Assembly: GCF_014805625.2 (NCBI RefSeq)
Contig: NW_023998564.1
Location: forward strand, 162,293-226,292
Reading direction: 5' to 3'
Origin: Glossina fuscipes
Taxonomy: Eukaryota; Arthropoda; Insecta; Diptera; Glossinidae
Length of the DNA: 64,000 nt
Under the pieces are notes generated by a model. That model saw nothing but the letters and a program-made list of their open reading frames with translations. It was not told where the DNA came from and ran no database searches. Below are positions 1 to 14,149 of the stretch, in pieces (positions within the stretch are counted from its first letter, which is position 1; each line of letters begins with the position of its first letter). The position numbers and the translations under genes were made by a program.

Positions 1-1750
1 TTATAATGATATGCAATGTTCTTAAATGTGTACGTAAATATTTACTTTACTTAGATTGGTTTACATTTTTTATAGTAAAACTGAACTAAACGATATCCAG
101 CATTTCTCCTATCATGTCTCTGTCGTCTACATGTTACATACGAAATGGTGAAATTGCTATAATTTTATATTTTAAAGATGATAGCGCTTAAATATAAGCA
201 CGAAAAAAAAGAAGAAAACATATTCACTTGAGAAAACTATAAACACATAAATCGTTTGATATGAATGCTTGTTTGAGTGGAGTAGCTGCTCAGAGATTAT
301 TCTAGTTACAAGCGATAAGTACGAAATTGCAAACATATGAAATACTTGAAAGTCCGTTCGTTTGTTACAGAAATGAGGATGCAATGTACAAGAACAGGCA
401 CGGATAAGCTTTAACACATTATGTACTTGTAACGTAGAAGAGAAGAGATATAAAAATTTTATATTTATTGAAAATTAAAATACGAGTTTATTTACTACAA
501 AGGAATTGCTCTTTAAGATAGCAGTCGTAAATGCTCTCTTCATTTGTGGCAATAGTCGGAGTTTAGTGTTTTTATTAATGCGAATAATGAATTAAAACAC
601 AGAAACTTGATTAAATATCGATTAGACGACTTCTAAATAAATGTTAGCATAAGTAGAAAAAACTTTTCGTAACTATTTTTTTATAACGCCCTGAAATAGT
701 CAGCTGTTCTAAAAGAAACTCGCGTAGAATTGATTGCCAGTTATTGCTACGCATAAAATACATTCAATTACGTCCGTCTTCACGTTGATTGGTTTGGTTG
801 GTTTTTGCATTCACCATCCAAACAAGAAAATATAGTAATGTCGTTATTTTAGACATAGAGGGTGTGCCCTCACCATAACGTAAGTAATGTAACCAGCTTA
901 ACATTTTTTAAAATTATTTAGGGAGGTAACATTACTTTACTGCTTACCTCTATTAAGAATGAAGTGATTTTTTTTAAATTTTTTTCTGCAAAGTAAAAAA
1001 ATTTGTTTTTGGTATTTGATCTGATAATTTATTTCTTGGGTAGGCACAGCAATTAAAATACTCGGAAAAACTGAAACAGGTAATAAGAAGAAGACGGAAG
1101 TTTCGCAGCTCTTTTCTTCTGATCATTTCTGTGGAACTGTTTACTAAGTTTTTCGTACAGAATAGCCGACTACAAATTATTATTATTCTGAAAATATAGC
1201 TTAGGTCTCCCTAGTAAGCAAGAAAAAATTCCATTTTGAACTTTTTAAGGCCAATTTTCAAGAGTTTTGAAGACAAAGAAATTTTTGAATCAGTTCTTTA
1301 TAAGAATGCCACAGTGCTCACTAGGATATGTTATTTGGAAGCAGCATGTCAAATTTCGAAGCAATCGTATAAAAATTGAAGGAGCCAGCAGTTAAGTGAC
1401 CTTGAAAATTATGGTATGGAATATTAATTTCAAGTGAATTGTTTTTTTACATGTACTATAAATTTAAATTGCTATATTTGGCCAGTTATCCAGTCCACTT
1501 GAATTGCTTTCAATACGGATCTATTACTATGTGGAGAAAAAAGCTCTATCCTTCAAGATTCCTTGACAGCGCCTCAAAAAACAACACAACGGAAATTGCC
1601 TACAGAAGGTGCGTTTTGAAACTATTCAACTCAGGCAGAAGCCTTTAATGTAAAATTAGGTTAGATTGGTCGACTCGGGACATTATGCCTTTAAAAAATT
1701 CCCTAATAACCTCAACTTCAAATTAACAAAAAAGAATGCGGTATCAATAA
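1..1750. other. AT-rich non-coding DNA
   Basis: No open reading frame here looks like a known protein. Both strands carry frequent stops, and the longest frames (about 80 codons) have AT-driven composition. I see no transposon termini or tandem repeat worth naming. It is intergenic or intronic. Confidence 0.6.
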
Positions 1751-1752
1751 AT

Positions 1753-1860
1753 TATACGCTGCTTTCGACCGAGTGGTGGATGGTCCGCAACTAAAACCGA
1801 TATTCGAGAATTCAAATCTCAGCGTAGCTTGATCATAATTGGCCACATTTATAGTATGTG
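1753..1860 (+). repeat. Possible tRNA-derived SINE head (degenerate)
   Basis: A head-like segment resembles the SINE heads near 33.0 and 55.2 kb. It starts TATACGC and has an A-box-like stretch CGACCGAGTGGT (1766-1777, 9 of 12 against TRGCNNAGYNGG) and a B-box-like stretch AATTCAAATCT (1809-1819, 8 of 11 against GGTTCRANYCC). The A-to-B spacing is 43 bp, against 44 and 46 bp in the other two copies. The 3' limit and target-site duplications are not visible. It could be chance or another tRNA pseudogene. Confidence 0.35.
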
Positions 1861-1960
1861 GTCAGTCGGCAAAGATATTAAACATAGTTTTTGACCAAAC
1901 AAACGCTAAGTTGCGGCCGCTCCCTATGTCTTTCCCTTTCCCCACTTCATTCTGACCATC

Positions 1961-3900
1961 ATCGTGTTGTACGTACAGGATTCATCATCTACTTGTATTC
2001 TTACTTCTTATATCCTTAAAATAATGTGTCTTCAGTAATCAATAATTTTGCATCACTTTATTATCATTCTCATTAATCACGATGTTCATTCTTCTTAATA
2101 GATGCTAATGATCACAGTATTCTTTATCTAAAAAACATAGTTATATAAAAACCAACAAACACAATATAGCGAGCCACGGGTCACCATTAAATACCCTACA
2201 CCTCCCTAAAGGTATTCATATAGCGACTTCTCAAAATTAGGCGTTATATGAAAAGTCTTGGAAAGAACGGTCCGATGCGAACCATTTTGTAGAGTTTTCA
2301 TTCTTTGACGAAAATACTTAACTTGTTACGCTGCCCTGCGGCCATTAAGTGCTTCAGCATAATTGTACGGAAAAGTAATTGAAAAATTCTACTCCACTAA
2401 TTACATTTCGTTTCACCCGCTGCTACCAATACCAATCTTTTTTCTTGCCATTCATTTTCCACTTTTACATAATCAAGTTGTTAGTTACTGTTACTTCAAT
2501 GTGTTTAATGTAAACTTGCCCGTCATATGTGTTCGATTATAGGTGAGACGTAATTGGTTTATAGAAGAGTCATGACAGCATTTACAAAACTTGTTACTTT
2601 TTAATAACACAAAATGAACAAAATGACGAAAATTATAGGTTTCATGCACTTACAAACACATCCACGCAGAAATATTGTTAGTTGCTAAACGTAACTCACA
2701 CACCTCAATTATTTTTTCAGGTACGCGAATTGTATTAGGATTTATATAAGATAGCAAATCATTAACTTGAATTCTTTTGCACTTTTAAAATTCATGGAAA
2801 CTTCAGCGTAAGCAAGACCCGTTTCTTTTAAGGACGTAAATTATATGTAAGAATAGTTTTTACGGTGTAAATATACCATACACAATTCCTCCATTGCAGC
2901 TAGCAATTTAAAAAAATAACGCATTTTGACAATTCTTTTTATTTTTTGTGAAATGGAAAGAAAGCTATTGGGATAATAATATTCGATGAGGTTATTGAGG
3001 ACATAAGTATTAAAAACACCAAGTAAGAAAATTATATTCGGTCGCCATCGAATCCGAATGGAGTGGGCCCGGCTGAATTTTTCTTTTTTCAAACTAAAAA
3101 TTTTTGTCGCATAGGCGTGTAAGCGTTGTAAGCGAGTTCTTGGAAAAGTTGAAGTCACTTCTAAATCCTTTTGCAAATTTTCCGGACGTGCTTAAATCGA
3201 TTTAGTATTTGATGCTGATCAAGAATTTGTGGCGTATCTGACGCTTTCTTTTGGTCGTTGCAAACGTTTTGACAAAATAAATATACCCGCCATCATTCGA
3301 TGAAACTACTACTACGAACCGAATTCCGTAAAGTATTAAAAATCAAATGTTTTTACCATATACAGATATTTAAAATTGGACTAGGTTACTTTTCATGAAA
3401 CCTTAAAATACGATGGTAGCCGCAAAATAGGCCTAGTTGATTCTAGTTGAATATCGATTTCATAAAGGAAATGATTTCATAAAAAAATGGGATATTTTTG
3501 CCATCTAAAGTCTAACTTTTCATGAGAACGGCGGTGGAATTCGACATGCAGACTTGCATAATCCAAATTCGACTACGTTAATTTCGATGTAAAATTTCCG
3601 TGTGTAAGCGTATGTGAGATTTATCTTTCATGAAAACGGTTATATAAGAGAGAGTTCAAAACATCGACCCACCCTATCCAAATTTTTCAAAATACAGAAA
3701 ACTCAACAAGTTTTATGGTGATATTTTGACAATTGAAGTGTTTTGTTGTGTTGTACGATAAGCGGTCGTAAAAGTTGTCTGATCAAATCTATTTTAAATC
3801 GAATTCACAATTTAAATGCAATATTATATTTAGTGTATATAAAGCTGTATCAAAATATCTTGAGACTTGCGAACTGTAAATTGAACGCATACATGAAAAT
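1961..3900. other. AT-rich non-coding DNA
   Basis: No supported gene. A 111-codon minus-strand frame at 2841-3176 has no recognisable motif and no splice context, so I treat it as chance. Confidence 0.55.
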
Positions 3901-3904
3901 GCAT

Positions 3905-4020
3905 CGATAGTTTGCAGATTTACAGGCGGACAGACGGACGAACATACAAATACGCTTGAGTTAGTTCAGAAAATGAGTTTGAATCGATCGGTTTCATAAA
4001 GGGTGCGTATTTCTTAAGTG
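3905..4020 (+). repeat. Dispersed repeat, degenerate copy
   Basis: This copy contains GGCGGACAGACGGACGAACA followed by a TTAGTTCAGAAAATGAG-like block and GAATCGATCGGT. The same order (polypurine/pyrimidine core, TTAGATYARYTCA, AATCSATCGGT) recurs at 43.4 and 57.3 kb. It has no coding capacity. It resembles the abundant GTCCGTCTGTC-type repeats known from fly genomes. Confidence 0.55.
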
Positions 4021-4159
4021 CTTCCGTATATGACATACTTACACCAAATGTTAATGTAGTAACCCATACCACAAGTGATGAAAGGTAAAAAAGTCGCATA
4101 GTCCACATTGGTACACTTAGTGAAAGACTTTTGAATCCCGCCACATTTCTCAAGGGGAT

Positions 4160-6680
4160 TTAATTTTAAAGAAATTAAAAAATCGGACGAAGGAATCGAA
4201 AATTGTTGTAACAGGATGTGGGAAGATGCATTAAACTATACCATCTCTCTAGCTGTAGTCTAGCATCGCACTGTGAAATAGAAATTCAGTCCATTAAATT
4301 TTTCACGTATAACTCACGTGGTACTCAAACTATGAAATCCTTTTTTATCGAGCGTTGCGCAACTGGCTCAAAGCGGTTTTTAGGTCATCGTTTTGTTCCA
4401 CGATGATGAAATAAATTGAAAAGAGCTGATCCTCCTTAATATTTTTAGGTATTTCAGCGACTTTCTCAACAATTGCTTGACCAAAGAGTAGCGCGCCTTT
4501 TGCGTCGAAATTTTCAGACTTAGAACGAGCAAACTATTCGCATGCTACTAATTTTCATGAAAGCTGTGAGGCTTTATCGCCTTGATTAAGGTGAAATTGC
4601 AAAACACAACGACTTGTGCCTTAGTCTTTAAAAGCAACTATTTTCGGCTGCATTAACAAAAGTTACTTCTTTCTTATATAATATAAAGTATTGTAGACTT
4701 GCTCCACTTTTTACATAGGCTCTACCAAGGCTTGGGTTGGGTTAGTTGGTTACAAAGCTCGCGTTGTCTTTTGCAAAAAATACTGCAAACTTTTTGTTTT
4801 TTTAAAAATTCAGAGCAAATGACAAACGGATTATCGCTAAATAGGCAGAGAAATATACGTTGATCAAGAATACATTCATCCATTACAGTATGTCAGCATG
4901 ATCTGTGCTGCTTAAGTGTAACTGCTGCAAAACAGTTTATTGAAACTAGTGTACTATGCACTCTTCGGAGAGTTATATGAAAAGGGTTATTTGGCTCAAA
5001 CAACTTAAATTGTCTAGGTTTAAAAGAATTTGGCGGCCGATTAATGGCATTCGGGCTTCTCTTTAGTAGAAACGATTCATATGCAAGTGTACACAAGATC
5101 ACTGCATACACCTCGTATATACATATTGTATGGATTCTATTTGCATAACCATCAATCTGATAGTGCTCATGCTGCGTGGTTATTCCTGTAATAATGTCGC
5201 TGCTGTTGGCGTTATTGTAAAACCATCTCCGCGGGGAACACTTTTATATGACCACCTTCATTATATGTATAGACATCATGTGCATACAAATGTTCGCTTT
5301 CGTGTTTGTTTTTTGCTTTAGTATTATTATTATTATTACTATTTGAAGTTTATTCAAGCTTCTTTGCCACGCATTTCTGCGCTGCTTGCAAAAACAAACA
5401 AACAACAACATTAATAAACAGTTTATTGACAGCCTCGCACCGGATATACTACGAAAATTTTGAATTTGCTTTCAATTTCACACATTCACAGCAGAGTCGA
5501 GGGTCACGTTTGCATGCATAAGCGCATACGTGACTGCTCCAGGCCTATGCAGTCTGCAGTATACAACAGTATACAGTGTCTAATATCGCTAACCATGTGT
5601 TCATATATTTACTGTTTTAGTTTTCCATATTTAATAAATCAATTTATTGCAACGAAATCTTAAATAATTTACGCATGTCGTCTGATGTTACTTTATATCT
5701 AAAGTAATGGGTTCATTGTTTTAGCAGAAACACAACCAGAATTACGAAAACATAGTTTAGTTAAGCGTAAGTATTCTCAATGTAAGGTTAAATACAAAGT
5801 TGAAATGCATGCTCATTTACTTAAATCGATAAGAATAGGATAATCAGAGCTAAAAAAAGAGAACATACGTACTTGGAAAGAGAGATGTTGTTTTTTAAAA
5901 GCAAAGTTTTAATTGTATGAAAGTCTCATCATTTTTACCTCAGTCCTGGAATAGGGTGACACAATTTTTCTTGGTCTTTCAAACAACCAATCGCTCGGTT
6001 TCCCCACGGCCGGTCAAGAAGAAGTGACAAAAGAAAAATAGACAGGACGGAAATGGCCGCAGCTTAGTGGCTGTTTGCCCAATCGCGAAGTGCTACGCGT
6101 CTACCGAGTACTGGGACATGTAGTATAGGGGTCAAAAGGAAATAGAATACTAATGGAGTAGCTGCGCAGCATTCTCTGCATTCCTTGAGCCCGCCGGTCC
6201 GCTTGAAGTTTGCAATTTCGGCTTTTTTTTTTACTACACGACCAATCTCTTTGGTCATGACCTCTGTTCGTGTAACACGGCGACGGTGGGGACATACTGA
6301 AGAAATGGAAAGAGATAGGGAAATAGCGGATACTAGGTTCAACGTAGAGACCTCAATTATTGAGGTATTTTGGCGAAATTTGCTACACTGGCCTGTTTTG
6401 ATTCGAGGACGAGCCCAATTGAAAATGATTGGGATCGGAACAGACTCTTCTTGCAACCTATCCTATCTACTTGCTCTACTTAAAAATAGCGATCGTTTTC
6501 TCGAAATTGTTGAATGATAATTGCAGAATTTTAAGTTAAGTTTAGTCCCAGTTGTTCTCTGGGTAAAATATCCGTGCCAACTTTAGGACTTAGCTAGGTT
6601 GGAATGAAGAGTCATTCGCAATTACAAACAATTGCGCATAAATGACATAAAATACGCGTATAATGATTTTGTATCCGAAT
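4160..6680. other. Non-coding DNA with a short GC-richer island
   Basis: No supported gene. Between about 6000 and 6520 the sequence is less AT-rich and open on both strands (110 codons plus, 130 codons minus, overlapping). Neither translation shows a recognisable domain, and simultaneous openness on both strands suggests low stop density rather than coding. It may be an old unidentified repeat. Confidence 0.5.
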
Positions 6681-6689
6681 CATTTTTTG

Positions 6690-6790
6690 AATCCGCGTAG
6701 AATTTAAAACCTTTTGATCAATTCAGCAATCATCTCTTGAATCAATCTAAGCTTGTCTGTTAGTCTGTCCATATGTCCGTCTAACAGTAC
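6690..6790 (-). repeat. Dispersed repeat, degenerate copy
   Basis: This reverse-orientation copy has a GATCAATTCAGCAATCATCTC-like block, then AATCAATCTAAGCTTGTCTG and TAGTCTGTCCATATGTCCG. That is the complement of the core seen at 43.4 and 57.3 kb. Confidence 0.5.
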
Positions 6791-6799
6791 GATGGCTGT

Positions 6800-8134
6800 T
6801 TATATATGCGCAACGTAGATGCCGTAATTTTTGAAATTTCTTATTGAAATTTAATACACCGACTTGTTTTGGCCCATGGACGAAAGCCATCTACTATGGT
6901 TCGGATGAGACCGCCGTCGCTGCCACTGCTACACCTACATAACGTCTTATTTTGAAAAGTCGATATATAGTAACTCTATTAAGCGAAGTGTTGCAGTATA
7001 GTTAATGGTGAGTCGAGGCCCACTAGAATGCCTTGACTTGTTTTCTGTATTTTATTTTGTCTCTCCCAATATGTCTGTGATTAGCCAAGTAAATTAAAAG
7101 TTAAGGTACTGCCTTTGAGTGTTAAAATATTTTAAAGTTTTTTCTTCTTCCTTCCTCGAAAAGCTCCCTTCGAATATTTACATAGGTTTTTTTTTAGATT
7201 GCTGTTCTCGCACACTTGATCAACCATCTAAACTTTTTTAAGTCTGCTTAAACAAATAACGAATGTTTTAATGTTAAACTTTTACCCGCTTAGACAGCGA
7301 CATTCTCGGAGTGAATCACTACTTTAATTATTTTGATAGTTTCTGCCGACAACTTAGTTTAATTCAATGTCATGCTGCGTGTCACAATTGAGCACTGTAA
7401 AGAGATAACGTACACGGCACACAATGCCATTATTTCTTTGTAAGAAATTCTTAGGCACAGGCTTATGTTAAACTCGCATGTATTATTAATAAATATTGTT
7501 TAAACTAAAGCCTACGCAATCTAACTTTTATAATTCCTACAATTTCAAGATTAAGTCAAAGCCTTTGTATGACAACTTGAAACAAATCGTCGCCACAATT
7601 TCATTTGTTTTGAATTCATTTATACTCGGATCATTAAGGATAATTCCGCGTAACTTTTGTGAACTGCGACTGGTTCGGGTTGTTGTGCGCCAAGGAGATA
7701 TCAAAACTCATTATTATTATTCGCCCCACTATCATCAATTACTTTGCTTTTTTTACGACGCGCCTGTACTCTTTCAAATTGGTTTATACATCTTTTCTTT
7801 CACGCTGATTGTAAGTTTAAAGTTCATGTCACATACAAAGTAACGGTTCATTGCCATCACTTTACGAAGATGGCATCAAAAAACTAGCTTTATTTTCATG
7901 TTAAACTCGTTTTATTTCATCATTCAATTAGGTTTTTTCTTTTTTTTCCATTGCCTATACACTTTTTTAACCTTTAAGATTTCATCAAATGTCCCATTGT
8001 CAGGCACGTTCAATATGCAGATATAACGATTCTCTGTGCATATACTTCTACGTCTACATAAATTGAAATCGTAGCAAACAATATAAGCTAATGTTGTGTT
8101 TCTTTTCAACGCATTCTTCATCTATATATACACA

Positions 8135-8173
<39 letters not shown>

Positions 8174-9630
8174 TATTTATATATACAAACGATGCTCAAC
8201 AGGCGACCTGGATTTATTCGCATATAGAAATTTTCGAGCATCTTTTCGTTTCCCTTGTCACAATCATATTTTGTTTGTCATATCGTTTTGTGCTTCTTGC
8301 CTTTACGTGATGATGTTGGTCATTTGTGCTTAACATTCACGTGTTCGTATTCCCTTGATCTTTTCTTATCTGGTTTTCATTAATCTCGTTGTTATGCGCT
8401 TGAAATCTCATATCAGTCTTGCTATCCAAATTTTCATACCCATATCTAAGAGAATTTGTTGGTGCGTTAATTTTTTCATCAAGTCTGTAACGTCCATCCA
8501 GTTCCATTACGATTATACGATTCAGCTATTTTTGTGACGCATTCACAATAAAAGGCTTGATTTTTTAGTGCTCAAAAAGTGCTTAAAGACATTGATTGTT
8601 TGCAAGATGGAAAGAAAATTTACTTAATTAAAAAATAAATTGTACATCATATCTTATGTACCGTGCAAACATCAAGTTAGGCTAACGCCTTTGGTTTCAT
8701 TATACGTGAAATGTTTGCTGAAGTTTGTACGAAAATGGGACTGATCGGTGTGCTAATGTGCTAATGATTAACGAAAATCTTTACCCCTCCCCTGCAAAAG
8801 GAAGGTACCCAACGGTCGTTTCGAGATGTAAGAAACTTTTGTGCTTAATGCGATATTTAAAATTAAAGAGAAAAATAGGCGGAGATAAAATTGTGCGGAA
8901 CGTCTCGCTATCGTTGCTCCTTATGCTATTGTTTGTGATGACATTGTGCCACAAATCTTACGCCAATTTAATTTATCAAATCAAATCATGTTTAATTTAA
9001 CTGAAAAGAATACCGACGCAATAAATGTTTTCGCTGAAATTAATATTTAATTTATTTTTAAATCATTAAAAAGATTCAAATGTAGGCAAAATTCAATTGT
9101 TTATATAACTTCATGACAAAAATAAACGAATAAAAATAACAAGAGGATTCCTTTTGTTTGTCCCAATTATACATAAAGCCTACCATTAATAGCTTGCCGT
9201 TACTTCGAAACTGAGTATAATTTTTGGTATTTTACGTATTGGTATGATAAGTAAGAGTTAATCTTGCCCGACCACAATGTTCTTTATTCTTTATTTATTT
9301 ATTTTTTTACTTACATATGAAACTCAACTAAAGTGAATTAACAGTCGAATTCAATTGACTCTTAGAAGTAAATCCTATACCAACTAATATTAAAAACTAG
9401 TATAAAGTATATAAGGAGAGGTAAAGAAAAAAAAATTACATAATAAATAAATAAGAAAGAGAAAAAAAGAAAAAAGCAGCACGGAGGCACACCCACAACC
9501 AGTACAGAATCAAATTGCAAATGAACTTCTAAGCCATTGCAATCATGCAAAAGCTTGGTAATCGACACAGTAAATAACACCAATTAATTTTCGAATCATA
9601 ACGAGATGTTAAGATTGCAAGCTAGCTTGA
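6800..9630. other. AT-rich non-coding DNA
   Basis: No supported gene. Plus-strand frames of 115 (7496), 80 (8091) and 91 codons (8725) have no recognisable domain. The 8091 frame is partly a translated TA microsatellite. Confidence 0.5.
8134..8186. repeat. TA dinucleotide microsatellite
   Basis: A long alternating TA run is followed by an imperfect TA/TTTA extension. It is probably length-polymorphic. Confidence 0.9.
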
Positions 9631-9639
9631 ACACGACAT

Positions 9640-11030
9640 AGGCAAATGGCCCGTATTAAGCAAAGTTGTTTTGATAGACTTTAAAGAATCCGATATTGAG
9701 ATTAAGTGACAGACATCATTTAGGTTTCTGCAAACAACTCTAAACGCTCTAGGTTATACATCTCATAGTTATATTTGCATTGGTTCAGCTTAATGAAAAT
9801 AAAAAAGCTAGGAAAGCGGTTTTAGGCAAGTAATGACGAATCGATTGCACCATTAATTAACTTAATTAAGAAGGAAACACCCAGAATAAGTCTACGTTTC
9901 TCAAGTGACAGTAAGGATAACAGAAGTAGCCTACGTTCATAAGTAGGCAAAGAGACAAATTCCTAAGGAGAAACAGAAAGAATTGCTTTTGAACTGATCT
10001 ACTTAACAACTATGGGAAGGAGACTTCACAACAGGGACATAGTCAGGTATTAGTCTAACTAAGCACATGTATAGCCACTTTGTAATGTAGAGAGCCTTAA
10101 ACACTTTGGACCGTATCTCAACGAGTGTTACTTAAAAAGAGCTCGACGTGCAAATTAAAGCGAGCGAATCAACGTTTTCCAACTTCTATGAATCAGACTT
10201 CCGTCTTAACAAAGAAAGTTAAGTAATTTTATAAAAAGTAACGACCACCAAGTAACTAAATTCTTTGAAGCAATTTCAAGATGATACGATTGCGATTCTA
10301 GAGAGGAGGAAGAAAAAAGTTTAACATCGTCAGCGTACTTTAAGATTTGGTTTGATTTAATCACCCAGAGTATATCATTAATAGATAAATTAAATAAAAA
10401 GAGATCTGCGATGACGGACGCCACACGTCGAGGAAAATTCCCCCGAGGTTATGAAGTTAAGTAGAATTCTAAATGACCTGCTATGCAGATAAGAGCTTAT
10501 CAATTTCACTAAGTACAAAGGGAAGCCAGAGGCATAGATTTTGAAGATAAGTTACGATTAACTAAGTCAAACGCTTTACTCAAATCAGTATATAAGACAT
10601 CCATGCGAGAGCCACTAGAAGAAACCTTGAAAACAAGAAGCATGTAAACTCTAAGAGATTCGTGACGGTAGATTTTCCTTCCCAGAAGCCATGCTGGAAT
10701 GAAGAAATACGAGATTTGATAGCAAAAGCTAGATGTTGTGTAACCATTCGCTCAATCAATTTAGCTAAGACACTCAACTTCACGATGCTTTCATAGTCGT
10801 CAATGTGATGTCTATTTCCACATTTGTGAAGCGGTCAGATTTTAGACACTTCAAACCTCCTAAGCAGAGAAATCGAGCATAATATATGAAAGATGAGATT
10901 TAGGCAGTCAAATATTGTATTTGCTAAAATCATAATATTTATTGGAGGAAGTTGGATTTGACAGTGAGTGTAGTTCAACGGACTATCACGCCTGCAATAA
11001 AAGCAGATACGGCTAGCGCTTTGCATTCAC
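9640..11030 (-). pseudogene. Non-LTR retrotransposon (LINE) reverse-transcriptase relic
   Basis: Read on the minus strand, this is the decayed reverse transcriptase of a Jockey/CR1-like LINE. In order, from high to low coordinates, I see a motif-2-like ISSFQHGF followed by GKSTVTNLLEF (about 10.7 kb), a motif-A-like YTDLSKAFD (about 10.58 kb), and the catalytic YADD box in YADDVKLF (about 10.33 kb). Then comes a preserved C-terminal stretch with SLEKRR (about 9.83-9.95 kb). These blocks lie in different frames with stops between them, so the element is dead. I see no endonuclease domain and no clear 3' tail, and the ends given are approximate. The family assignment rests on motif wording alone; clade-level placement needs an alignment. 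Confidence 0.85.
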
Positions 11031-11269
11031 AGTCATTGTAATTATAATTAACAGCAAACATTTTAACACTTTTAAGGTGTAAATTGAATCGATATATATC
11101 CTCTATAATGTTCTCCCCTCAATAAACTACTAGCATGAAAGAAGAGAAAGGAAACTTGCGCGTACCACGAGAAAGCTGCTGATCGCTCAAAAATAAAGAG
11201 AATGTAAAATTTTCAAACTCTAAGCATGGCTGGGCTCAGTTTGTTGCCTGATTTTTCCGACATATAATA

Positions 11270-12320
11270 CTGTGTTCAAAAAGTAAGACTAAATTAAACG
11301 GCTATATCGGACAACAGAAATTGTCTTTTTCTAAATTAATAGCATTGTGACAGGCGTCTGCGCATAATTTCACATCATTAAACGTCATAATGTGCGCTTG
11401 GCTTTATACGACGTAAAAAGTATTTCCTCCGCTTTTTACATAATGTGCGATTTTATTCAGCAATGAAATTGCATTAAATTTTGCTTGGGAAATGAGATTG
11501 CTTGTGCAAAAACATTTAAGATATTGCAGAGAAGACTTTGATGAGCAGGCTTTGTCGGAAAGAAATGTTTGCTAATGGTATATATAGTGTGTCATGTGAC
11601 ACAAATGAGAGATTCGGTCGTCAAAAATCGTCGATTAACAATAATTAGGGACCTTGTTGACGCTGTTGGCATTTCAAAAATATTTTAAAGATTTTTTGAG
11701 CCTAATTTCTTACGAAAAGAGCTTCGCATTAAAATTCGTGAGGAGATGGCATCTGATTGTCAAACGGCCGTGAAAAGCATTGTTACAAGAGATGCGTACG
11801 ACGTACAATCGACCGAATGTTGTGCAAAAAGTGCGCCAAAACTGAAAAACACGCGTCAAAGTGATGTTAATAGTGTTCTTCAATGGTGATGTTATGGACT
11901 ATGATTTCCTTTTCCCGGGCCAAACTGTTAATAAGGAATATTATTTGAGCATTATCCCCCATTTGCGAAAAGCTGTTCGCAAATAGAGGCCCGAATTGTA
12001 GAAAGACGAAAGACTGAGAGTATTTCGCCAAAAATCCAATTCATATTGTCCCACTACCACCGTATTCACCTAATTTAGTTACATGTGACTGCTGAACATT
12101 TTCTAAGCTCGAAAGACCAATCCTCTTTTTGATTGAGATTTAAAAAGAAGATTTAAAAAAGATAAAATTTCATTATAAGCGCACTACACCAAGCAGCCAA
12201 AGAAATGGTCAAATTGCGAAATACGCTTCGCGGTAACAGGCATAGTTAATGAAATCTATGAAGCGCCAACAAATATAACTAAGAGTCAACACTATCGGAC
12301 TCTTATTTTTTCTTCTGCGC
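11270..12320 (+). mobile_element. mariner-like element, relic 1
   Basis: The size (about 1.05 kb) and content fit a decayed, slightly shortened Tc1/mariner element. Near 11.54 kb the translation gives DEQALSERNVC-stop-W, the usual mariner N-terminal helix region. At about 11.86-11.98 kb one frame reads VMLIVFFNG, then FLFPGQTVNKEYYL and LRKAVRK, the standard block between the catalytic aspartates. Several stops and frameshifts separate them. A terminal sequence containing TTCAAAAAGTAAGACT at the left is loosely matched by the complement of GACTCTTATTTTTTCTTC at the right. The second aspartate region is not recognisable. Confidence 0.85.
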
Positions 12321-12329
12321 AATGTTAAT

Positions 12330-14140
12330 GCATTTACTCAAAAGAAGAGAAATTCAACTGGGATGTGTGTTTTATTAATGCACTTGTATGAAATCCCTGA
12401 CAATGCTTGATCAATAGCAAAAGCTTAGCTGACTGATATTGTTGAGATTTCCACTAAATATTGTAGATGCTGTTATATTATTCTAATACTTTGTAAGAAA
12501 AATCTAAAATCTAAAACCAGCCAACGTATATGAGGAATGTCCGCTTTTCGGCACAAAGAGAAAATAGAAATAATTCGATAAACAAACATTTTTGCTCAGC
12601 CAAGTGTGCCAAACTGTTGATATGATGTTTGTCACTGATATACAAATAATTCAATTAATTTGCTATGTGCACTCATGCGATGATACTTATTAAACACGTA
12701 TGTATGTATATATTAATTCTCATTTGTTATACATGTTCTCACAAACCGAATGAGTTTGTAAACAAGAAAACTTCAAATAATAAAAAATAAATGCAAAGAA
12801 AAAGAGAAGCAAAGTTGTACCATTTTAATTAAATTTAAAAAAAAGTATATAGAAGAATAAATTCTCTTTGAAGTAAAACTTGGCAGTCTTGTTCAAACAA
12901 TTTGAAAATTTTTAATTGTTTGGAAAATATTCTATTACGAGTAAGAATTTAAAACAATATAAAAGAGTGTTAAAGAAAATACAAGTGAAGTTTAGACATC
13001 GCAGGCAAAAATATGACTGCGTATAGCATTTGCCTGCAATATTGGAATTTCCAAAAAATTGAGAAATCTCTACAACCAGCCCATCATTCAATACTAAATT
13101 CCTGCAAAAATGATATTCGGAGCCGTTAAAAAAAATTCACATTAAAATTTACTCCAATTAAAAATTATTGCTTAATTCCATTCATCATTTCTCCAGGCAT
13201 TTTCCATAGGTTAACAAACTTATGGTTTCATTTTCCTAGGGAAATTCTCTTTTACAGATTTAAATTAGTCGAGAAACATCCGTCGATTAATGTACTCATC
13301 TCCCAGAACATTAAAGTCGGACGGAGTTGTATCGTGTTGCTGGTTCGATCCTCTTGATTGAGCTTTTTCGCAATCGCTCGTTCTGTGATTCATGTTATGC
13401 CAAAAATTTCAGCCAAAGTTTACGAACTAACTTAGAGAGTTAGTTTTTCAGGATTCGTTTAGGTGTTTCGGCAATTTTCTTAGGCCCATTCTTTCTTTCT
13501 TAGGCTATTGAAGGGACATTGGATTGGATCATTTTTACGATCACTTCCCGTATGACGTCTTACGTCTCTTTCAATTGCGCCTATTATTTCTTCATGAGCA
13601 CAACTAATTGATGTGTCAAATTTGGATCTTAAAGCAATCTAATATTTAATATCTCGCAGCAAGAATCAGCCCATAATTGTCGCTTGACATAAAAATTAAT
13701 TGCGCCAAATTTGGATCTCGTAAATCTATATTCTGTGCCCAATCTCGTATAAGATTTGTGACAAAACTAAACTTTCATACGAGAAATGGATCTGCAGTAG
13801 TAATTTAGGATAGAAATTAACTTTATTCCATTTCGGCTACAGTCTTTGACAAGAAGATTAATTTTGCTAAATTTAGGCCGCCGTTAGCTTACACTAAATT
13901 TGAATTTTCTTCACAATGGTGGTTCCCATAAAAGTATGATTTTATCATTTACACCGATCACCAGGATTGATCCTAAAAAAAAGAAAAGAAAAAGGCCTGC
14001 ATTTCCATGCTTAATAAAATTTGGTAGGCGCAACTGATTCTTTCTGCTTTCAGCGTAAAAGTGGAAATTTATATGGTATATGTGATGTGCTTTATGAGCA
14101 AAAAGCGCAGGGAATCGTGTCACAATGACGTCACGTTATG
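12330..14140. other. AT-rich non-coding DNA
   Basis: No supported gene. The stretch at 13300-13600 is somewhat less AT-rich, but neither strand gives a translation I can assign. Confidence 0.5.
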
Positions 14141-14149
14141 TGAGAAGTG

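Noticed and set aside
6064..6517. Overlapping 130- and 110-codon frames on opposite strands
   Set aside because: Both translations lack any domain and overlap each other. Locally low stop density explains them.
7496..7843. 115-codon plus-strand frame
   Set aside because: Low-complexity AT-driven composition and no family resemblance.
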